Both the position numbers and the translations under genes were made by a program. From the NCBI RefSeq assembly GCF_004297875.1, contig NZ_SCSK01000010.1, forward strand, positions 59,598 to 123,597: DNA of 64,000 nt. Direction: 5' to 3'. Shown piece by piece: positions 35,659 through 46,107 of the stretch (within the stretch, counting starts at the first letter, position 1; the number at the start of each line of letters is the position of its first letter). The DNA comes from Pandoraea sp. (GTDB lineage: Bacteria; Pseudomonadota; Gammaproteobacteria; Burkholderiales; Burkholderiaceae). Below the pieces are notes generated by a model. The model was given only the letters and a program-made list of their open reading frames with translations, did not search any database and had not been told where the DNA came from.

Positions 35659-36529
35659 CCAGCGCGATACCCGTCAGCACCATCGCGGCGGCGCTCAAAA
35701 AGCGCGGGCCGATCTGATCGCCCAGCAATAGCACGCCGAAGGTCACGCCGAACAGCGGCGTCAGGAATGAGAAGACCGACAGACGTGAGGCCATGTAGCG
35801 GGTCAGGAGCCAAAACCACGCCAGGTAGCTGACAAACGCGACCACCACGGCCTGGTAGAGCAGGCTTGCGGCCACCAACGACGGCATTGCATGAATCTGC
35901 CAGTGGCCGCCGATGCCGGCGAGCGCCAGCAAGGCGATCGATGAAACCGCCAATTGGTAAAGCAAGGTTCTGCTGGGGCTGGCGTCTGCCAGCGAGGAGG
36001 CGCGCACGAGCACGGTGGTTGCGGCCCAAAGGATGCCCGCCAGAATGCCGAGGCTATCGCCTAACCAGGTGCTATGGCCGGTATGCGATACGCTCAAGCC
36101 GTCGGCGAAGGCCAGCAGCATGCCGCTGAACGCCAAACCTATCCCCACCCATTGCGATTTGCGCAGTCGCTCGCCGGACACGAACCAGTGCAGGCCGAGC
36201 GCGGTAAAGCACGGCGCCGTATATAGGAACACGGCCATGCGTGAGGCCGTGGTATGGGTCAAGCCGATGAAGACGCAAGCGAACTCGCCAGCAAACAGAA
36301 GACCGGCGAGCAACCCCGCGCCTTGGGTGCCATCGCGCTGCCATACCGGTTGACCGCGCGAGGCCATCCAAACCATCACCAGCACGGTGGCGATGGTCGA
36401 ACGAATACCCGCTTGCAGAACAGCGGGCACGGTCGGCACGGCGACCTTGATGGCGACTTGCTGCAGACCCCAGATCGCACAAAGCACGATCATCAGGCCG
36501 ACGGCCAGTGCGTCGGGCGGGCGCCTCAC
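35642..36529 (-). CDS. EamA/DMT-family transporter
   Basis: A 295-aa protein with about ten membrane helices in two EamA repeats. The first contains [20 protein letters not shown], the second [19 protein letters not shown]. Substrate is unknown; relatives export amino acids and metabolites. The start is a GTG at 36529 that overlaps the gloA stop in a GTGA arrangement, so it is coupled to gloA. Its 3' end overlaps rsmA by 17 bp. Confidence 0.9.
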   Translation of the reverse strand: MRRPPDALAVGLMIVLCAIWGLQQVAIKVAVPTVPAVLQAGIRSTIATVLVMVWMASRGQPVWQRDGTQGAGLLAGLLFAGEFACVFIGLTHTTASRMAVFLYTAPCFTALGLHWFVSGERLRKSQWVGIGLAFSGMLLAFADGLSVSHTGHSTWLGDSLGILAGILWAATTVLVRASSLADASPSRTLLYQLAVSSIALLALAGIGGHWQIHAMPSLVAASLLYQAVVVAFVSYLAWFWLLTRYMASRLSVFSFLTPLFGVTFGVLLLGDQIGPRFLSAAAMVLTGIALVNLRR

Positions 36530-36924
36530 AACGTCACGGCGGGCGACGTTCTCTGTATCAATTCAATCTTGTAGCCGTCGGGATCTTCGACGAATGCGAT
36601 AACGGTGGTGCCGCCTTTGACCGGGCCGGCTTCACGCGTCACCTTGCCGCCGGCCGCCTTGATGCGATCGCACGCCGCATAGGCATCGTCGACGGAAACC
36701 GCGATATGACCGAAAGCGGTACCGAGCTCATAGGTCGAGACGCCCCAGTTGTAGGTCAGCTCCAACTCGGCCGCTCCTTCACCGCCATAGCCGACGAAAG
36801 CCAGCGTGTATTTGTATTCCGGATTCTCGCTTTGACGCAGTAACCGCATACCCAATATCTTTGTGTAGAAGTCGATCGAGCGTTGCAGGTCACCCACGCG
36901 CAGCATGGTATGAAGAATATTCAT
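36526..36924 (-). CDS. gloA: Lactoylglutathione lyase (glyoxalase I)
   Basis: A 132-aa VOC enzyme that turns the methylglyoxal-glutathione adduct into S-lactoylglutathione. [30 protein letters not shown] carries the first metal His (H5). The remaining metal ligands are in LELTYNWG (Glu), FGHIAVSV (His) and [12 protein letters not shown] (Glu). The presence of this His/Glu/His/Glu set separates it from the less specific VOC proteins in the window. Confidence 0.95.
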   Translation of the reverse strand: MNILHTMLRVGDLQRSIDFYTKILGMRLLRQSENPEYKYTLAFVGYGGEGAAELELTYNWGVSTYELGTAFGHIAVSVDDAYAACDRIKAAGGKVTREAGPVKGGTTVIAFVEDPDGYKIELIQRTSPAVTL

Positions 36925-37028
36925 TGAATTAAGTTAATTCTTAATTAAAGGGAAAGCGTCATTGTAATGGCCCGCCCCGTGTTTTGCAGCGCTCGCCAGG
37001 CGCGACACGGCAATCGGGTGCGGCGCGC

Positions 37029-37928
37029 TCAGAACTCGGGCACGAGCTCCGGCGCGTGCTCCTTGAGGCTGGCACGTGCGATTTCGAAATCCGGAAAGAC
37101 CGAGGCCACGGTTTGCCAGAAGCGCGGGCTATGATTCATTTCCTTGAGATGGGCCAGTTCGTGCGCGACGACGTAGTCGATCACGCTCAACGGAAAGTGG
37201 ATCAGCCGCCAGTTGAGTCGAATCCGGCCATCGGCGCTGCAACTGCCCCAGCGTGTGGCGGCCGACGACAGCGCCAGCGCCGTGTAACGCGTACCCAGGC
37301 GCGACGCGTAGAGTTCGAGGCGCTCGATAAAAAGTTGCCGCGCCTGCTGCTGGAGCCATCCCTGGACGCGATCGCGCATTTGCTGGGCCTGCGCCTGGGG
37401 CGGCAGGTCCAGCCAAAGCGTGCCGCTTGCCGCGTCATGAACCGGGCCACCGGGGCGGTCCGGGCGGCCAAGCCGCAGCACCAGCGGTTGGCCCAGGTAA
37501 GGCAGGCTGGCGCCGTCGACCCACGTCACGCGTGGCACACGGCGGCGCACGGCCCGTTCCTGCCACTCGGCCAGCTTGGCGAAAATCCAGCGCTGTTTTT
37601 CGGCGATGGCGGCCTCGACATCTGCGATGGTCACCCAGCGTGGCGCCGTCACGGTGAGCCCGGATTCGTCGACGATAAAACCGATGGTCCGGCGGGACGA
37701 TCGTTTGAAGTGGTAATTCAATACGTGTCCTTCGAGCGCCAGGACACGCTGATGCCGGCTCGGCGTGCTTGGGCCGGCCGCCGGCGGCCGGCTTTGAGAG
37801 GGCATCGGCGTGGCGTCGCGTGTGCTTTCATCAGCGCCGAAAAGGGGCAGTTCCAGTTGCGACTGGGGCCCGGCTTGCCGCGACGAGCGTCGCGACGGGG
37901 CAGGGCGCACAGCAGGGGCGGGCCGCAT
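37029..37928 (-). CDS. YgjP/SprT-like metallopeptidase (DUF45)
   Basis: A 299-aa protein with the zinc motif HELAH in DYVVAHELAHLKEMNHSPRFW, where a third His follows. The family block TRWGSCSADGRIRLNWRLIHFP is also clear. About the first 90 residues are a Pro/Arg-rich extension before the core. The longer frame begins with TTG at 37937; the ATG at 37928 is more likely. Members are thought to be zinc proteases, but their role is not settled. It lies 13 bp before plsC in the same direction's downstream order. Confidence 0.87.
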   Translation of the reverse strand: MRPAPAVRPAPSRRSSRQAGPQSQLELPLFGADESTRDATPMPSQSRPPAAGPSTPSRHQRVLALEGHVLNYHFKRSSRRTIGFIVDESGLTVTAPRWVTIADVEAAIAEKQRWIFAKLAEWQERAVRRRVPRVTWVDGASLPYLGQPLVLRLGRPDRPGGPVHDAASGTLWLDLPPQAQAQQMRDRVQGWLQQQARQLFIERLELYASRLGTRYTALALSSAATRWGSCSADGRIRLNWRLIHFPLSVIDYVVAHELAHLKEMNHSPRFWQTVASVFPDFEIARASLKEHAPELVPEF

Positions 37929-37941
37929 GGTGTTCAACCGA

Positions 37942-38670
37942 TCAGGAACGGTAGGCTTGCGGATCGATACGCTCCATTTCGGCCTCGATCCAGGCTTCCA
38001 CTTTGCCGCCGACCTGTTCCGGCGTCAAGCCAGCCGTTTCGATCAACGGTCCGATCGACACCGTGATGAGACTCGGGTATTTGAGGAACGATTGACGCGG
38101 CCAGGCACGGCCCGCGTTATGAGCGATCGGGATGACCGGTACCTGTGTCGAGGTCGCCAGCCGCGCGCCGCCAGACTTGTATTTGCGCCGGCTTCCGGTC
38201 GGCGTGCGCGTACCTTCCGGGAAAATAATGATCCACGAACCTTCGGCCAGACGCGCCTGCCCCTGCGTGACGACCGAGTTGAACGCGTTGATGCCGTCCT
38301 TGCGGTTGATATGGATCATGCTGAGCAGGCCCAGGGCCCAGCCAAAGAAGGGGACGTAGAGCAACTCCCGCTTGAAGACATAGCACAGCGGGCGCGGCAT
38401 GATCGCCGGCAAGGCGATGGTTTCCCACGCGGACTGGTGTTTGGACAGCACGATCGCCGGTTTGTCGGGGAGATTTTCCTTACCAATGACCGTATACCGA
38501 ATGCCGCACAACACGTCGGCGGCTTTGAGCATGGTGCGGCACCAGCCGACCGCGAACCAATAGCGGTTTTGCGGCCGCATGAAAGGAAAGGCGAGCATGC
38601 ACGCCACGGCGTAGGGAATGGTCCAAAAAATCTGGAACAGAAAAAACAGCAGGGAGCGAAAAAAGAGCAT
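37942..38670 (-). CDS. plsC: 1-acyl-sn-glycerol-3-phosphate acyltransferase
   Basis: A 242-aa membrane acyltransferase making phosphatidic acid. The N-terminal hydrophobic helix (LLFFLFQIFWTIPYAVACML) is followed by the acyltransferase motif KHQSAWET (HX4E variant, common in this subgroup) and FPEGTRTPTG. The open frame extends upstream to 38829, but the ATG at 38670 gives the expected membrane start. It is 13 bp downstream of gmhB; glyQS-gmhB-plsC is a typical Burkholderia series. Confidence 0.93.
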   Translation of the reverse strand: MLFFRSLLFFLFQIFWTIPYAVACMLAFPFMRPQNRYWFAVGWCRTMLKAADVLCGIRYTVIGKENLPDKPAIVLSKHQSAWETIALPAIMPRPLCYVFKRELLYVPFFGWALGLLSMIHINRKDGINAFNSVVTQGQARLAEGSWIIIFPEGTRTPTGSRRKYKSGGARLATSTQVPVIPIAHNAGRAWPRQSFLKYPSLITVSIGPLIETAGLTPEQVGGKVEAWIEAEMERIDPQAYRS

Positions 38671-38683
38671 GCGGGCGTCCCTA

Positions 38684-39268
38684 TCAGTCCTGCCCGGCGG
38701 CAAGAAAATCCAGGGCGAAAGCGTGCAGGCTGTCATGCACCTGGGTATTCGGCGGCAGGTTGCCATGAGCCAGCGTTTTACGGCCCTTGCCGGTGAGGAC
38801 CAAATGCGGGTCGCAGCCCAGCGGCACACCGGCCTGCAGGTCGCGCAGCGAGTCCCCGACGATCGGCACGCCGCTCAAGCCGAGCTCGTAGCGCCGTGCG
38901 ATCTCCTCGAGCAGGCCCGACTTTGGCTTGCGGCACTCGCAGCGATCTTCAGCGGTGTGCGGACAGAAGAAGACCGCGTCGATGCGCGCGCCGGCGGCGG
39001 CCGCGGCGCGATACATCTTGCTGTGTATGGCGTTGAGCGCGACCATGTCGAACAGCCCGCGGCCGATGCCGGATTGATTGCTGGCCACCACGACGCGGTA
39101 GCCGGCCTGATTGAGCCGGGCGATCGCCTCGAGTGCCCCCGGAATGGCGATCCATTCGTCGGGGGATTTGATGAACTGATCCGAGTCGGCGTTGATGACG
39201 CCGTCCCGATCGAGAATGACCAGCTTGCGGGAGTGCGGCGGCAGCGTCTTTTCCTTGCGGGCTTCCAT
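38684..39268 (-). CDS. gmhB: D-glycero-beta-D-manno-heptose-1,7-bisphosphate 7-phosphatase
   Basis: A 194-aa HAD phosphatase in ADP-heptose synthesis for the LPS inner core. The motif VILDRDGVINADSD holds the nucleophile Asp and the acid Asp. A zinc-loop with Cys/His follows (FCPHTAEDRCECRKPKSGLL), characteristic of GmhB. The last motif is VGDSLRDLQAG. Thirty-one bp separate it from glyS. Confidence 0.95.
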   Translation of the reverse strand: MEARKEKTLPPHSRKLVILDRDGVINADSDQFIKSPDEWIAIPGALEAIARLNQAGYRVVVASNQSGIGRGLFDMVALNAIHSKMYRAAAAAGARIDAVFFCPHTAEDRCECRKPKSGLLEEIARRYELGLSGVPIVGDSLRDLQAGVPLGCDPHLVLTGKGRKTLAHGNLPPNTQVHDSLHAFALDFLAAGQD

Positions 39269-39299
39269 GGCGTTATCGATTCCGGGGATGGGCAGCGCG

Positions 39300-41426
39300 C
39301 TACGCGGCGAGTTTGGAAATATCGGCCACGCAGTTCATCTGCGCATGCAGTTGCGCCAGCAGTGCCAACCGGTTGTTGCGCAGCGCGCTGTCGTCAGCCA
39401 TCACCATCACGTCATTGAAGAAGGCGTCGACGGCGGTGCGCAGTTGCGCCAATGCGGCCAGCGCCTCTCCGTAGGCGCGCTCGCTCAGACGCTCGCCGAC
39501 CACCGGTGCGATCCGGGCGACGTCCGCGGCCAGCGCTCGCTCGGCGTCCTCGTTGAGCAACGCCGGGTCCACGATCGCCGCCATGCCGCCGCTCTCGCGC
39601 TCTTCGCCGGCTTTCCGGAGGATATTGCCGATCCGCTTGTTGGCGGCCGCCAGGGCCTCGGCCTCTGGCAGCGCGGAGAAAGCGCGCACGGCTTCCAGGC
39701 GCATCAGTACGTCGTCCATGCGAGCGGGGTTCTGACTGAGTACCGCTTCGATCTCATTGGCAGAATACCCTTTGTCCTTGAGGTATCCACGCAGCCGGTC
39801 GAGCAAAAACTGATAGACGTCGGCGAGATAATCGGGCGCCTTGACGCCGCCGGTGAACTGCGCGTAAGCGGCGTCCAGCAGCGCGGGCAGCGATAGCGGC
39901 AGCGGCTTTTCGATCAGGATGCGCAACACGCCCAGCGCGTGGCGGCGCAACGCGAACGGGTCCTTTTCGCCGGTCGGATGCAGGCCGATGCCCCAGATGC
40001 CGACCAGCGTCTCGAGCTTATCGGCCAGCGCCACTACGGTACCGGTCAGCGAGGCCGGCAGGTTGTCGCCGGCAAAGCGCGGCTGGTAGTGCTCCGAGCA
40101 GGCCAGCGCGACATCTTCAGGTTCACCGTCATGGCGGGCATAGTAGGTGCCCATGGTGCCCTGCAGTTCCGGGAATTCGCCAACCATGTCGGTGAGCAGG
40201 TCGGCTTTGCACAAGTGCGCGGCGCGCTCGCACCGAGACGGGTCCGCGCCCAGCTCGGCGGCGATCGCGCCGGCCAGTTTCTCGAGCCGCCGGGTGCGTT
40301 CGAGCTGCGTGCCGAGCTTGTTGTGATAGACCACCTGGGCCAATTGCGGCACCCGCTGGGCCAGCGTCTTTTTCTGGTCCTGCGCGAAGAAGAACCTGGC
40401 GTCGGCCAGGCGCGGGCGCACCACGCGCTCGTTGCCCTCGACGATTTGCTGCGGCGTGGCGGTCGCGACGTTCGAGACGATCAGAAAACGGTTGCGCAGG
40501 CGCCCTCCCTGCTCGAGCGGGCGATCGGTCACGGCAAAGTATTTCTGGTTGGTCTGCATGGTCAGGATCAGGCACTCCTGCGGCACCTCCAGGAATGCCG
40601 CCTCGAAGTGACACTCATAGACCACAGGCCACTCCACCAGCGCGCACACCTCGTCGAGCAGGCCTTCGGGCATGACCACGTGATCGCCGCCCGCCTTGGC
40701 CAGCAGTTCGCGGCGAATCGTCTCCTTGCGTTCGGCGTAGCTGGCGATTACCTTGCCCTGTTCGGCGAGGAGGCCGGCATAGTTCTGTGCCGTGTCCAGC
40801 GAGATCGGGCCGTGTGACAGAAAGCGGTGTCCCAGGGTGGTGTTGCCGGCGGCGAGCCCGAGTGCCTGCACCGGCACGACGTGGCTGCCGTGCAGGGCCA
40901 CCAGCGCATGCACCGGGCGCACGAATTGCACGGATTTGCCATCCGGGCGCTGGTAATTCATGACCTTCGGGATCGGCAACTTGCCGAGCGTTTCATCCAG
41001 CGCGGCTTGCAGCGCCTCGGCCAGCGCCAGGCCAGGGGCCGTATAGGTGTAAAAGAAAGCTTCGGCCTTGCCGTCGCTGGCGCGCTCGAGGGCGTCGAGC
41101 GGCAGATCGGCAAAGCCCATGGCGGCCAGCTTTTTTGCCAGCGGCGGCGCCGGATTGCCGTCCTTGTCGAGTGCCACCGACACCGGCAGCACCTTGGCGC
41201 GGATCGCCGTATCGGGGGCCTTGCCCAGCACGGCATCGAAACTCACGGCAAGTCGCCGCGGTGTCGCGAATGGTGTTGCGAGCGCCTCGGGCGGCAACAG
41301 GCCGCGCTCTTTCAGGCCGCGCTCGATGCCTTGCGCGAAGGCGTCACCCAGGCGGGCCAGCGCCTTGGGCGGCAGTTCCTCGGTCAATAATTCAACCAGC
41401 AGCGGGAGGGGGGTGTTATGACTCAT
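39300..41426 (-). CDS. glyS: Glycyl-tRNA synthetase, beta subunit
   Basis: A 708-aa subunit of the bacterial alpha2beta2 enzyme. The start [22 protein letters not shown] is typical, and the body-tail HD-like and anticodon-binding C-terminal regions are complete ([10 protein letters not shown] end). The length is in the usual range of about 690-710 aa. Its ATG overlaps the glyQ stop (ATGA), ensuring balanced subunits. Confidence 0.97.
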   Translation of the reverse strand: MSHNTPLPLLVELLTEELPPKALARLGDAFAQGIERGLKERGLLPPEALATPFATPRRLAVSFDAVLGKAPDTAIRAKVLPVSVALDKDGNPAPPLAKKLAAMGFADLPLDALERASDGKAEAFFYTYTAPGLALAEALQAALDETLGKLPIPKVMNYQRPDGKSVQFVRPVHALVALHGSHVVPVQALGLAAGNTTLGHRFLSHGPISLDTAQNYAGLLAEQGKVIASYAERKETIRRELLAKAGGDHVVMPEGLLDEVCALVEWPVVYECHFEAAFLEVPQECLILTMQTNQKYFAVTDRPLEQGGRLRNRFLIVSNVATATPQQIVEGNERVVRPRLADARFFFAQDQKKTLAQRVPQLAQVVYHNKLGTQLERTRRLEKLAGAIAAELGADPSRCERAAHLCKADLLTDMVGEFPELQGTMGTYYARHDGEPEDVALACSEHYQPRFAGDNLPASLTGTVVALADKLETLVGIWGIGLHPTGEKDPFALRRHALGVLRILIEKPLPLSLPALLDAAYAQFTGGVKAPDYLADVYQFLLDRLRGYLKDKGYSANEIEAVLSQNPARMDDVLMRLEAVRAFSALPEAEALAAANKRIGNILRKAGEERESGGMAAIVDPALLNEDAERALAADVARIAPVVGERLSERAYGEALAALAQLRTAVDAFFNDVMVMADDSALRNNRLALLAQLHAQMNCVADISKLAA

Positions 41427-42406
41427 GCGACTGCAGCTCCGGAGCGCACCGTCATGGCCGCCGTGTAGATGTCACCGTATTCTTTCGCGAGCGTGTCGGC
41501 GTCGGCGCCGTCCCACGACCACATCGGGAAGCCGAGTTTGGCGCGCGAGTCGAAATAAGCTTGCGCCACCAGGCGCGACAGGGCGCGGATGCGGCCGATA
41601 TAGGCCGCGCGCTCGGTGACCGAAATGGCGCCGCGCGCGTCGAGCAGGTTGAAGGCGTGTGCCGCCTTGAGAATCATTTCATAGGCGGGCAAGGCCAGTT
41701 GCGCTTCGATGAGCCGCCTGGCCTCGGATTCGTAGTTGTCGAAGAAGCCGAATTGCAGTTCGGCATTCGAAAATTCGAAGTTGTAGGTCGATTGCTCGAC
41801 CTCGTTCTGATGAAATACGTCGCCATAGGTCAGGCGGCGCTGCTGGCCGTTCTCTTCCCATTGCGTCCAGACCAGGTCGTAGACGTTCTCGACTTTCTGC
41901 AGATACATGGCCAGCCGTTCGAGGCCGTAGGTGATCTCGCCCAGCACGGGCTTGCAGTCGATGCCGCCGACTTGCTGGAAATAGGTGAATTGCGTGACTT
42001 CCATGCCGTTGAGCCACACTTCCCAGCCAAGACCCCAGGCGCCCAGCGTCGGGTTCTCCCAGTCGTCTTCGACGAAGCGCACGTCGTTTTGCGTCAGGTC
42101 GAGCCCGAGCGCCCGCAGCGAACCCAGGTAAAGATCGAGGATGTTTTCCGGCGCCGGCTTGAGCACGACCTGATACTGGTAGTAATGCTGCAGCCGATTG
42201 GGGTTTTCGCCGTACCGGCCGTCCTTGGGGCGGCGCGACGGCTGTACGTAGGCCGCACGCCAGGGTTCCGGGCCGATGGCTCGCAGGAACGTTGCAGTAT
42301 GGGAGGTGCCGGCCCCGACTTCCATGTCATAGGGTTGCAGCAGCGCGCAGCCCTGTTTGTCCCAGTAATCCTGGAGGGTCAGGATGACCTGTTGAAAGGT
42401 GAGCAT
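41423..42406 (-). CDS. glyQ: Glycyl-tRNA synthetase, alpha subunit
   Basis: A 327-aa class II catalytic subunit. [34 protein letters not shown] is the standard N-terminus; the class II motifs around [17 protein letters not shown] and [21 protein letters not shown] are intact. A TTG 18 bp upstream (42424) is in frame, but the ATG at 42406 matches the family start. It heads the minus-strand run glyQ-glyS-gmhB-plsC-DUF45. Confidence 0.97.
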   Translation of the reverse strand: MLTFQQVILTLQDYWDKQGCALLQPYDMEVGAGTSHTATFLRAIGPEPWRAAYVQPSRRPKDGRYGENPNRLQHYYQYQVVLKPAPENILDLYLGSLRALGLDLTQNDVRFVEDDWENPTLGAWGLGWEVWLNGMEVTQFTYFQQVGGIDCKPVLGEITYGLERLAMYLQKVENVYDLVWTQWEENGQQRRLTYGDVFHQNEVEQSTYNFEFSNAELQFGFFDNYESEARRLIEAQLALPAYEMILKAAHAFNLLDARGAISVTERAAYIGRIRALSRLVAQAYFDSRAKLGFPMWSWDGADADTLAKEYGDIYTAAMTVRSGAAVA

Positions 42407-42489
42407 GATGAGTTCGCGCGGCAAGTCGATTCAGGCGCGCTCGCCCGGCCGCGGTCGCGGGCTGGCGCCTGTTGCTAAAACATTGAATT

Positions 42490-44040
42490 TTAGCGGGTTT
42501 TGCTACGTTTTGCGATGCCGGCGGCGCAGCCGAGCACCAGCACGGCCAGAATCAGCGCCGGCCAGTTGCCCAAACGGATGTATGGCGTGAGACCGGCGTA
42601 GGGTTGCACCGAACCTTCGAGCACGCCGGGCGTCTCGCGCGGCAAAGCCGCCTGGATCTGGCCGCTGGCCTCGATGATGGCCGTCGCGCCGGTGTTGGTG
42701 GCCATCAGCATCGGGCGCCCGGTCTCCAGCGACCGCATGCGGGCGATCTGCAGATGCTGGTCGAGCGCGATGGTGTTGCCGAACCAGGCCAGATTCGATG
42801 CGTTGACCAGCACGTCGGCGGGCTCGGCCTGGTGTCGCAAGGTGCGCGCGATCTCTTCACCGAACAGGTCTTCATAGCAGATGTCGCCGGCAATGCGGTT
42901 CGGGCCGACGGCAAAACTGGGCTGGATCGCGTCGCCGCGATGGAAGTCGCCCAGCGGGATCTTCATCAGGTCGACGAACCAGCGAAAGCCGAAGGGCACG
43001 AATTCGCCGAATGGCACCAGATGATGCTTGTCGTAGCGGTAAAGCGTCTGGCTGCCAGGGTTGAGTCCGAACAGGCTGTTGGTGAAGTCGGTCGGGCCCT
43101 GCGGCGTGAGCGTGTCGCCGACCGCACCCAGCAGGATGTGCGAGCCGGTGGCGTCGGCAAACGTCCGTATCGGCGTGGCGACATCGTCGGGAATCTGTTG
43201 CAGCAGCACCGGGAAGGCGGTTTCCGGGGTGACGATCAGGTCGGCCGGCTTGGCCACGATCATGTCGCGGTAGAGGCGCATGGCTTGCTCGACGCCGCTG
43301 CGCTCGAATTTCATTTCCTGCGGGACGTCGCCTTGCAGCAGGCGCACCGAGATCGGCTGGTGGCTCGGATGCGTCCAGGCAACATGCGACAGGCCCGAGC
43401 CGAGCCCGCCCACGGCCAGCAGGGCCAGCAAAGGCATCAGGCGCCGCGCGAGCGGCATGCCGGGGCGGCATAACGTGGCGAGCAGCGCGGCACTGCCGGC
43501 TGCGGCGGCGCTCACGCCATACATGCCGACCACCGGTGCGTAGCCGGCGAGCGGGCCGTCGGTATGCGCGTAGCCGCTGGCAAGCCACGGGAAGCCGGTA
43601 AACAGGGTGCCGCGCAACCACTCCGATAACAGCCATGCGGCAGCGAAACACAGGATGCGGCGCACGCCCGGACGCGGCGCAAGGCTTCTGCTCAGGCCAG
43701 CGGCCAACGCGGGGAAGAGTGCCAGGTAAATTGCGAACAGCACCACCGCCAGGCCGGCGATGGGCGCCGGCATGGCGCCATACGTGTGCATGCTGACGTA
43801 TAACCACCAGATGCCGGCCAGGAACCAGCCCAGGCCGAAGGCCCAGCCGCTGACGATGGCCTGGCGCACGCTGGCGCCGCGCTCGATCAGCGCATAGAGG
43901 CCGGCCAGGGCGGCGATTTCCAGCCACCACCAGTCGCGCGGCGCGAAGGCCAGCATGTGAAGCACGCCGCACGCCGCGCCGATCGTGGCATACGACCAGC
44001 CCTGCCGGGTGCGCGGCAGTGTCGCCGTCGTCACGCGCAT
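42490..44040 (-). CDS. lnt: Apolipoprotein N-acyltransferase
   Basis: A 516-aa inner-membrane enzyme that adds the third acyl chain to lipoproteins. Six or so N-terminal helices are followed by the carbon-nitrogen hydrolase domain with its triad: Glu in TPETAFPVL, Lys in YDKHHLVPFGEFVPFG, and Cys in DICYEDLFGE. A final C-terminal helix (WPALILAVLVLGCA) anchors the end. Substrates would include BamE and LptE encoded in this same window. corC lies directly upstream on the strand, the common arrangement. Confidence 0.96.
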   Translation of the reverse strand: MRVTTATLPRTRQGWSYATIGAACGVLHMLAFAPRDWWWLEIAALAGLYALIERGASVRQAIVSGWAFGLGWFLAGIWWLYVSMHTYGAMPAPIAGLAVVLFAIYLALFPALAAGLSRSLAPRPGVRRILCFAAAWLLSEWLRGTLFTGFPWLASGYAHTDGPLAGYAPVVGMYGVSAAAAGSAALLATLCRPGMPLARRLMPLLALLAVGGLGSGLSHVAWTHPSHQPISVRLLQGDVPQEMKFERSGVEQAMRLYRDMIVAKPADLIVTPETAFPVLLQQIPDDVATPIRTFADATGSHILLGAVGDTLTPQGPTDFTNSLFGLNPGSQTLYRYDKHHLVPFGEFVPFGFRWFVDLMKIPLGDFHRGDAIQPSFAVGPNRIAGDICYEDLFGEEIARTLRHQAEPADVLVNASNLAWFGNTIALDQHLQIARMRSLETGRPMLMATNTGATAIIEASGQIQAALPRETPGVLEGSVQPYAGLTPYIRLGNWPALILAVLVLGCAAGIAKRSKTR

Positions 44041-44043
44041 GTT

Positions 44044-44910
44044 TTATTCCTGTGTCACGGGTTGGGCCGGCGGGGTCTTTCGGATCAGCAGGACATGAAC
44101 TTGCCGGCCGTCGGCGCGCAGCACCTCGAACAGCAGGTTGTTGATGCGGATGCGCTCGCCGCGCCGGGGTACCCGACCGAACTGGTGCGTCACCAGGCCG
44201 CCGATCGTATCGTTTTCGTCATCGTGCAACTGGGTGCCGAACGCTTCATTGAACTGCTCGATTTCGGTCAGGGCGCGGATGCGGTAGCTGCCGTCCGGCG
44301 CGGCAATGATGTTGTCTTCTTCCTCGTCGAAATCGTATTCGTCCTCGATGTCGCCGACGATCTGCTCGAGGACGTCCTCGATGGTGATCAATCCGGCCAC
44401 GCCGCCGTATTCGTCGACCACGATGGCGATGTGGTTACGGTTGACGCGGAAGTCGTGCAGCAGCACGTTCAGACGTTTCGATTCGGGAATGAACACGGCC
44501 GGCCGCAGCATGTCGCGCACGTCAAAGTCCTGGTTGACGTAGCAGCGCAGCAGGTCCTTGGCCAGCAGGATGCCGATGATGTTGTCGCGGTTGCCCTCGT
44601 AGACCGGATAGCGCGAGTGCGCCTGTTCCAGCACGAAGGGCAGGAACTGGTCGGGCGTCTCGGCGATGTTGACCGCATCCATTTGCGCGCGCGGCACCAT
44701 GATGTCGCGGGCACACAACTCGGCGACCTGGAACACTCCCTCGATCATGGCCAGGGAGTCGGCGTCCACCAGGTTGCGCTCGTGCGCGTCCTGGAGAATT
44801 TCCAGCAATTCGGCGCGAGATTCGGGTTCGGGAGAAATGAGGTCGGTCAAGCGCTCCAGCAGGGAGCGCGGTTTGTCCACGGGTTTGCGACTGGGGTAGG
44901 GGTCGGTCAT
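44044..44910 (-). CDS. corC: CorC/HlyC-family CBS-domain protein
   Basis: A 288-aa soluble protein with a CBS pair (IMVPRAQMDAVNIAETPDQFLPF and FIPESKRLNVLLHDFRVNRNHIAIVVDEYGGVAGLITIEDVLEQIVGDIEDEYD) and a C-terminal CorC_HlyC domain (TIGGLVTHQFGRVPRRGERI). It is linked to magnesium/cobalt efflux in older work, though the precise role is debated. The ATG at 44910 was chosen over an upstream TTG. Three bp separate it from lnt. Confidence 0.93.
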   Translation of the reverse strand: MTDPYPSRKPVDKPRSLLERLTDLISPEPESRAELLEILQDAHERNLVDADSLAMIEGVFQVAELCARDIMVPRAQMDAVNIAETPDQFLPFVLEQAHSRYPVYEGNRDNIIGILLAKDLLRCYVNQDFDVRDMLRPAVFIPESKRLNVLLHDFRVNRNHIAIVVDEYGGVAGLITIEDVLEQIVGDIEDEYDFDEEEDNIIAAPDGSYRIRALTEIEQFNEAFGTQLHDDENDTIGGLVTHQFGRVPRRGERIRINNLLFEVLRADGRQVHVLLIRKTPPAQPVTQE

Positions 44911-44989
44911 GACTGTGCGTCCATCACTTCCGGGCGCGGGCGTTAACAAGAGAGTCTCAAGGATACACTAATCACATGTCACGGCATCG

Positions 44990-45607
44990 CTAGCGGCAGC
45001 GTCGCAGGATGGCTTCGAGTGCCCGGTCGGGCATGTCGGCCTCTCGCAGGGCCTGTACGGTACGGGCGACGTAATCGTGGGTGGTGCCGTAGCGCCCTTG
45101 CGCGCGGCGGAATACGTGACGGATCAGGTCGTCGTTGAGCCGGCCGGCGTAAGTCTTGACGTCGCGCCGCATCACGAAGGCCAGGGCGCGTGTGGCGTGT
45201 CCGGTGGCGAGCGTGCAGCGCAGCCAGGCGGGGTTGTACGACCCCATGGCCATCTCGCGGTACCACAGCGTTGACAGATGGCTGCGCGCCTGATCGGCGC
45301 TCAGGCGCATCGCCAGCCCATTGCAGGAGCCGCCCCGGTCGAGCGCGAGCACCAGGCCAGGCTGTTCGGGCGTGCCGCGATTGACCCGCGACCACAGGTA
45401 GAGGCCGCGGTGGTAGCCGAAGACTTTGGCGCGGCGGGTTTCGACCACGGGAACGCCCGGATTCCAGATCAGCGAGCCGTAGGCGAATAACCAGATATCG
45501 TCTTTGCCGTCCCAATGCCTCAGCGCTTGATCGAGCGAAGCGGCCATTTCTTCCTGGCTCAGGTGGCGCGCAATACCGAGATCGGGTGGGTAGGCCGGGC
45601 GATTCAT
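44990..45607 (-). CDS. chaC: Gamma-glutamylcyclotransferase (ChaC-type)
   Basis: A 205-aa ChaC-like protein. The signature [18 protein letters not shown] is the substrate-binding loop, followed by [11 protein letters not shown] and a GxxxGxxxR-like segment. Such enzymes cleave gamma-glutamyl groups, with glutathione the usual substrate. Its ATG overlaps the ybeY stop by four bases, so it follows ybeY in a unit running phoH-ybeY-chaC. Confidence 0.9.
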   Translation of the reverse strand: MNRPAYPPDLGIARHLSQEEMAASLDQALRHWDGKDDIWLFAYGSLIWNPGVPVVETRRAKVFGYHRGLYLWSRVNRGTPEQPGLVLALDRGGSCNGLAMRLSADQARSHLSTLWYREMAMGSYNPAWLRCTLATGHATRALAFVMRRDVKTYAGRLNDDLIRHVFRRAQGRYGTTHDYVARTVQALREADMPDRALEAILRRCR

Positions 45608-46107
45608 GACTGTATTGCGGGGGGGCCTTTCGGATCTGCGGGCGCGGGTTCGAGGTAGGGGGCGGGAAAACCCAGGCCGGTCAGCAGCTCGGTTTCGATG
45701 CCTTCCATTTCAGCGGCCTCGGCCTCGGTTTGGTGGTCATAGCCCTGTGCGTGCAGCACGCCGTGGACGATCAGATGGGCGTAGTGCGCGCGCAATTCCT
45801 TGCCCTGTTCCCGGGCTTCGCGCTCGACCACCGGGCAGCACAGCACGATATCGCCGCTGACCGGGTCGCTCTCGGATTCCGCGTAGGCGAAGGTCAGGAC
45901 ATTGGTGGCGTAGTCCTTGCCACGATAGGTTCGGTTCAGCGTTCGGCCCTCGTCGGCGTCGACGAAGCGCAGCGTCAGCGCGGCGTCGGCAAACAGGGCG
46001 GCCTTGACCCAGCCGCTCAGCGTCGCGCGCGGCAGTATCGCCTTGTGCGCGGGCCAATCCGCAGTGGCGAACTGCACGGTAAGCTTCAGGGCGTGAGCGC
46101 GAGTCAT
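45604..46107 (-). CDS. ybeY: Endoribonuclease YbeY
   Basis: A 167-aa zinc RNase required for 16S rRNA 3' maturation and ribosome quality control. The zinc motif [11 protein letters not shown] (His115, His119, His125) is complete. Conserved [22 protein letters not shown] precedes it. It starts on the base where phoH ends. The neighbours phoH and miaB are its usual partners. Confidence 0.97.
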   Translation of the reverse strand: MTRAHALKLTVQFATADWPAHKAILPRATLSGWVKAALFADAALTLRFVDADEGRTLNRTYRGKDYATNVLTFAYAESESDPVSGDIVLCCPVVEREAREQGKELRAHYAHLIVHGVLHAQGYDHQTEAEAAEMEGIETELLTGLGFPAPYLEPAPADPKGPPAIQS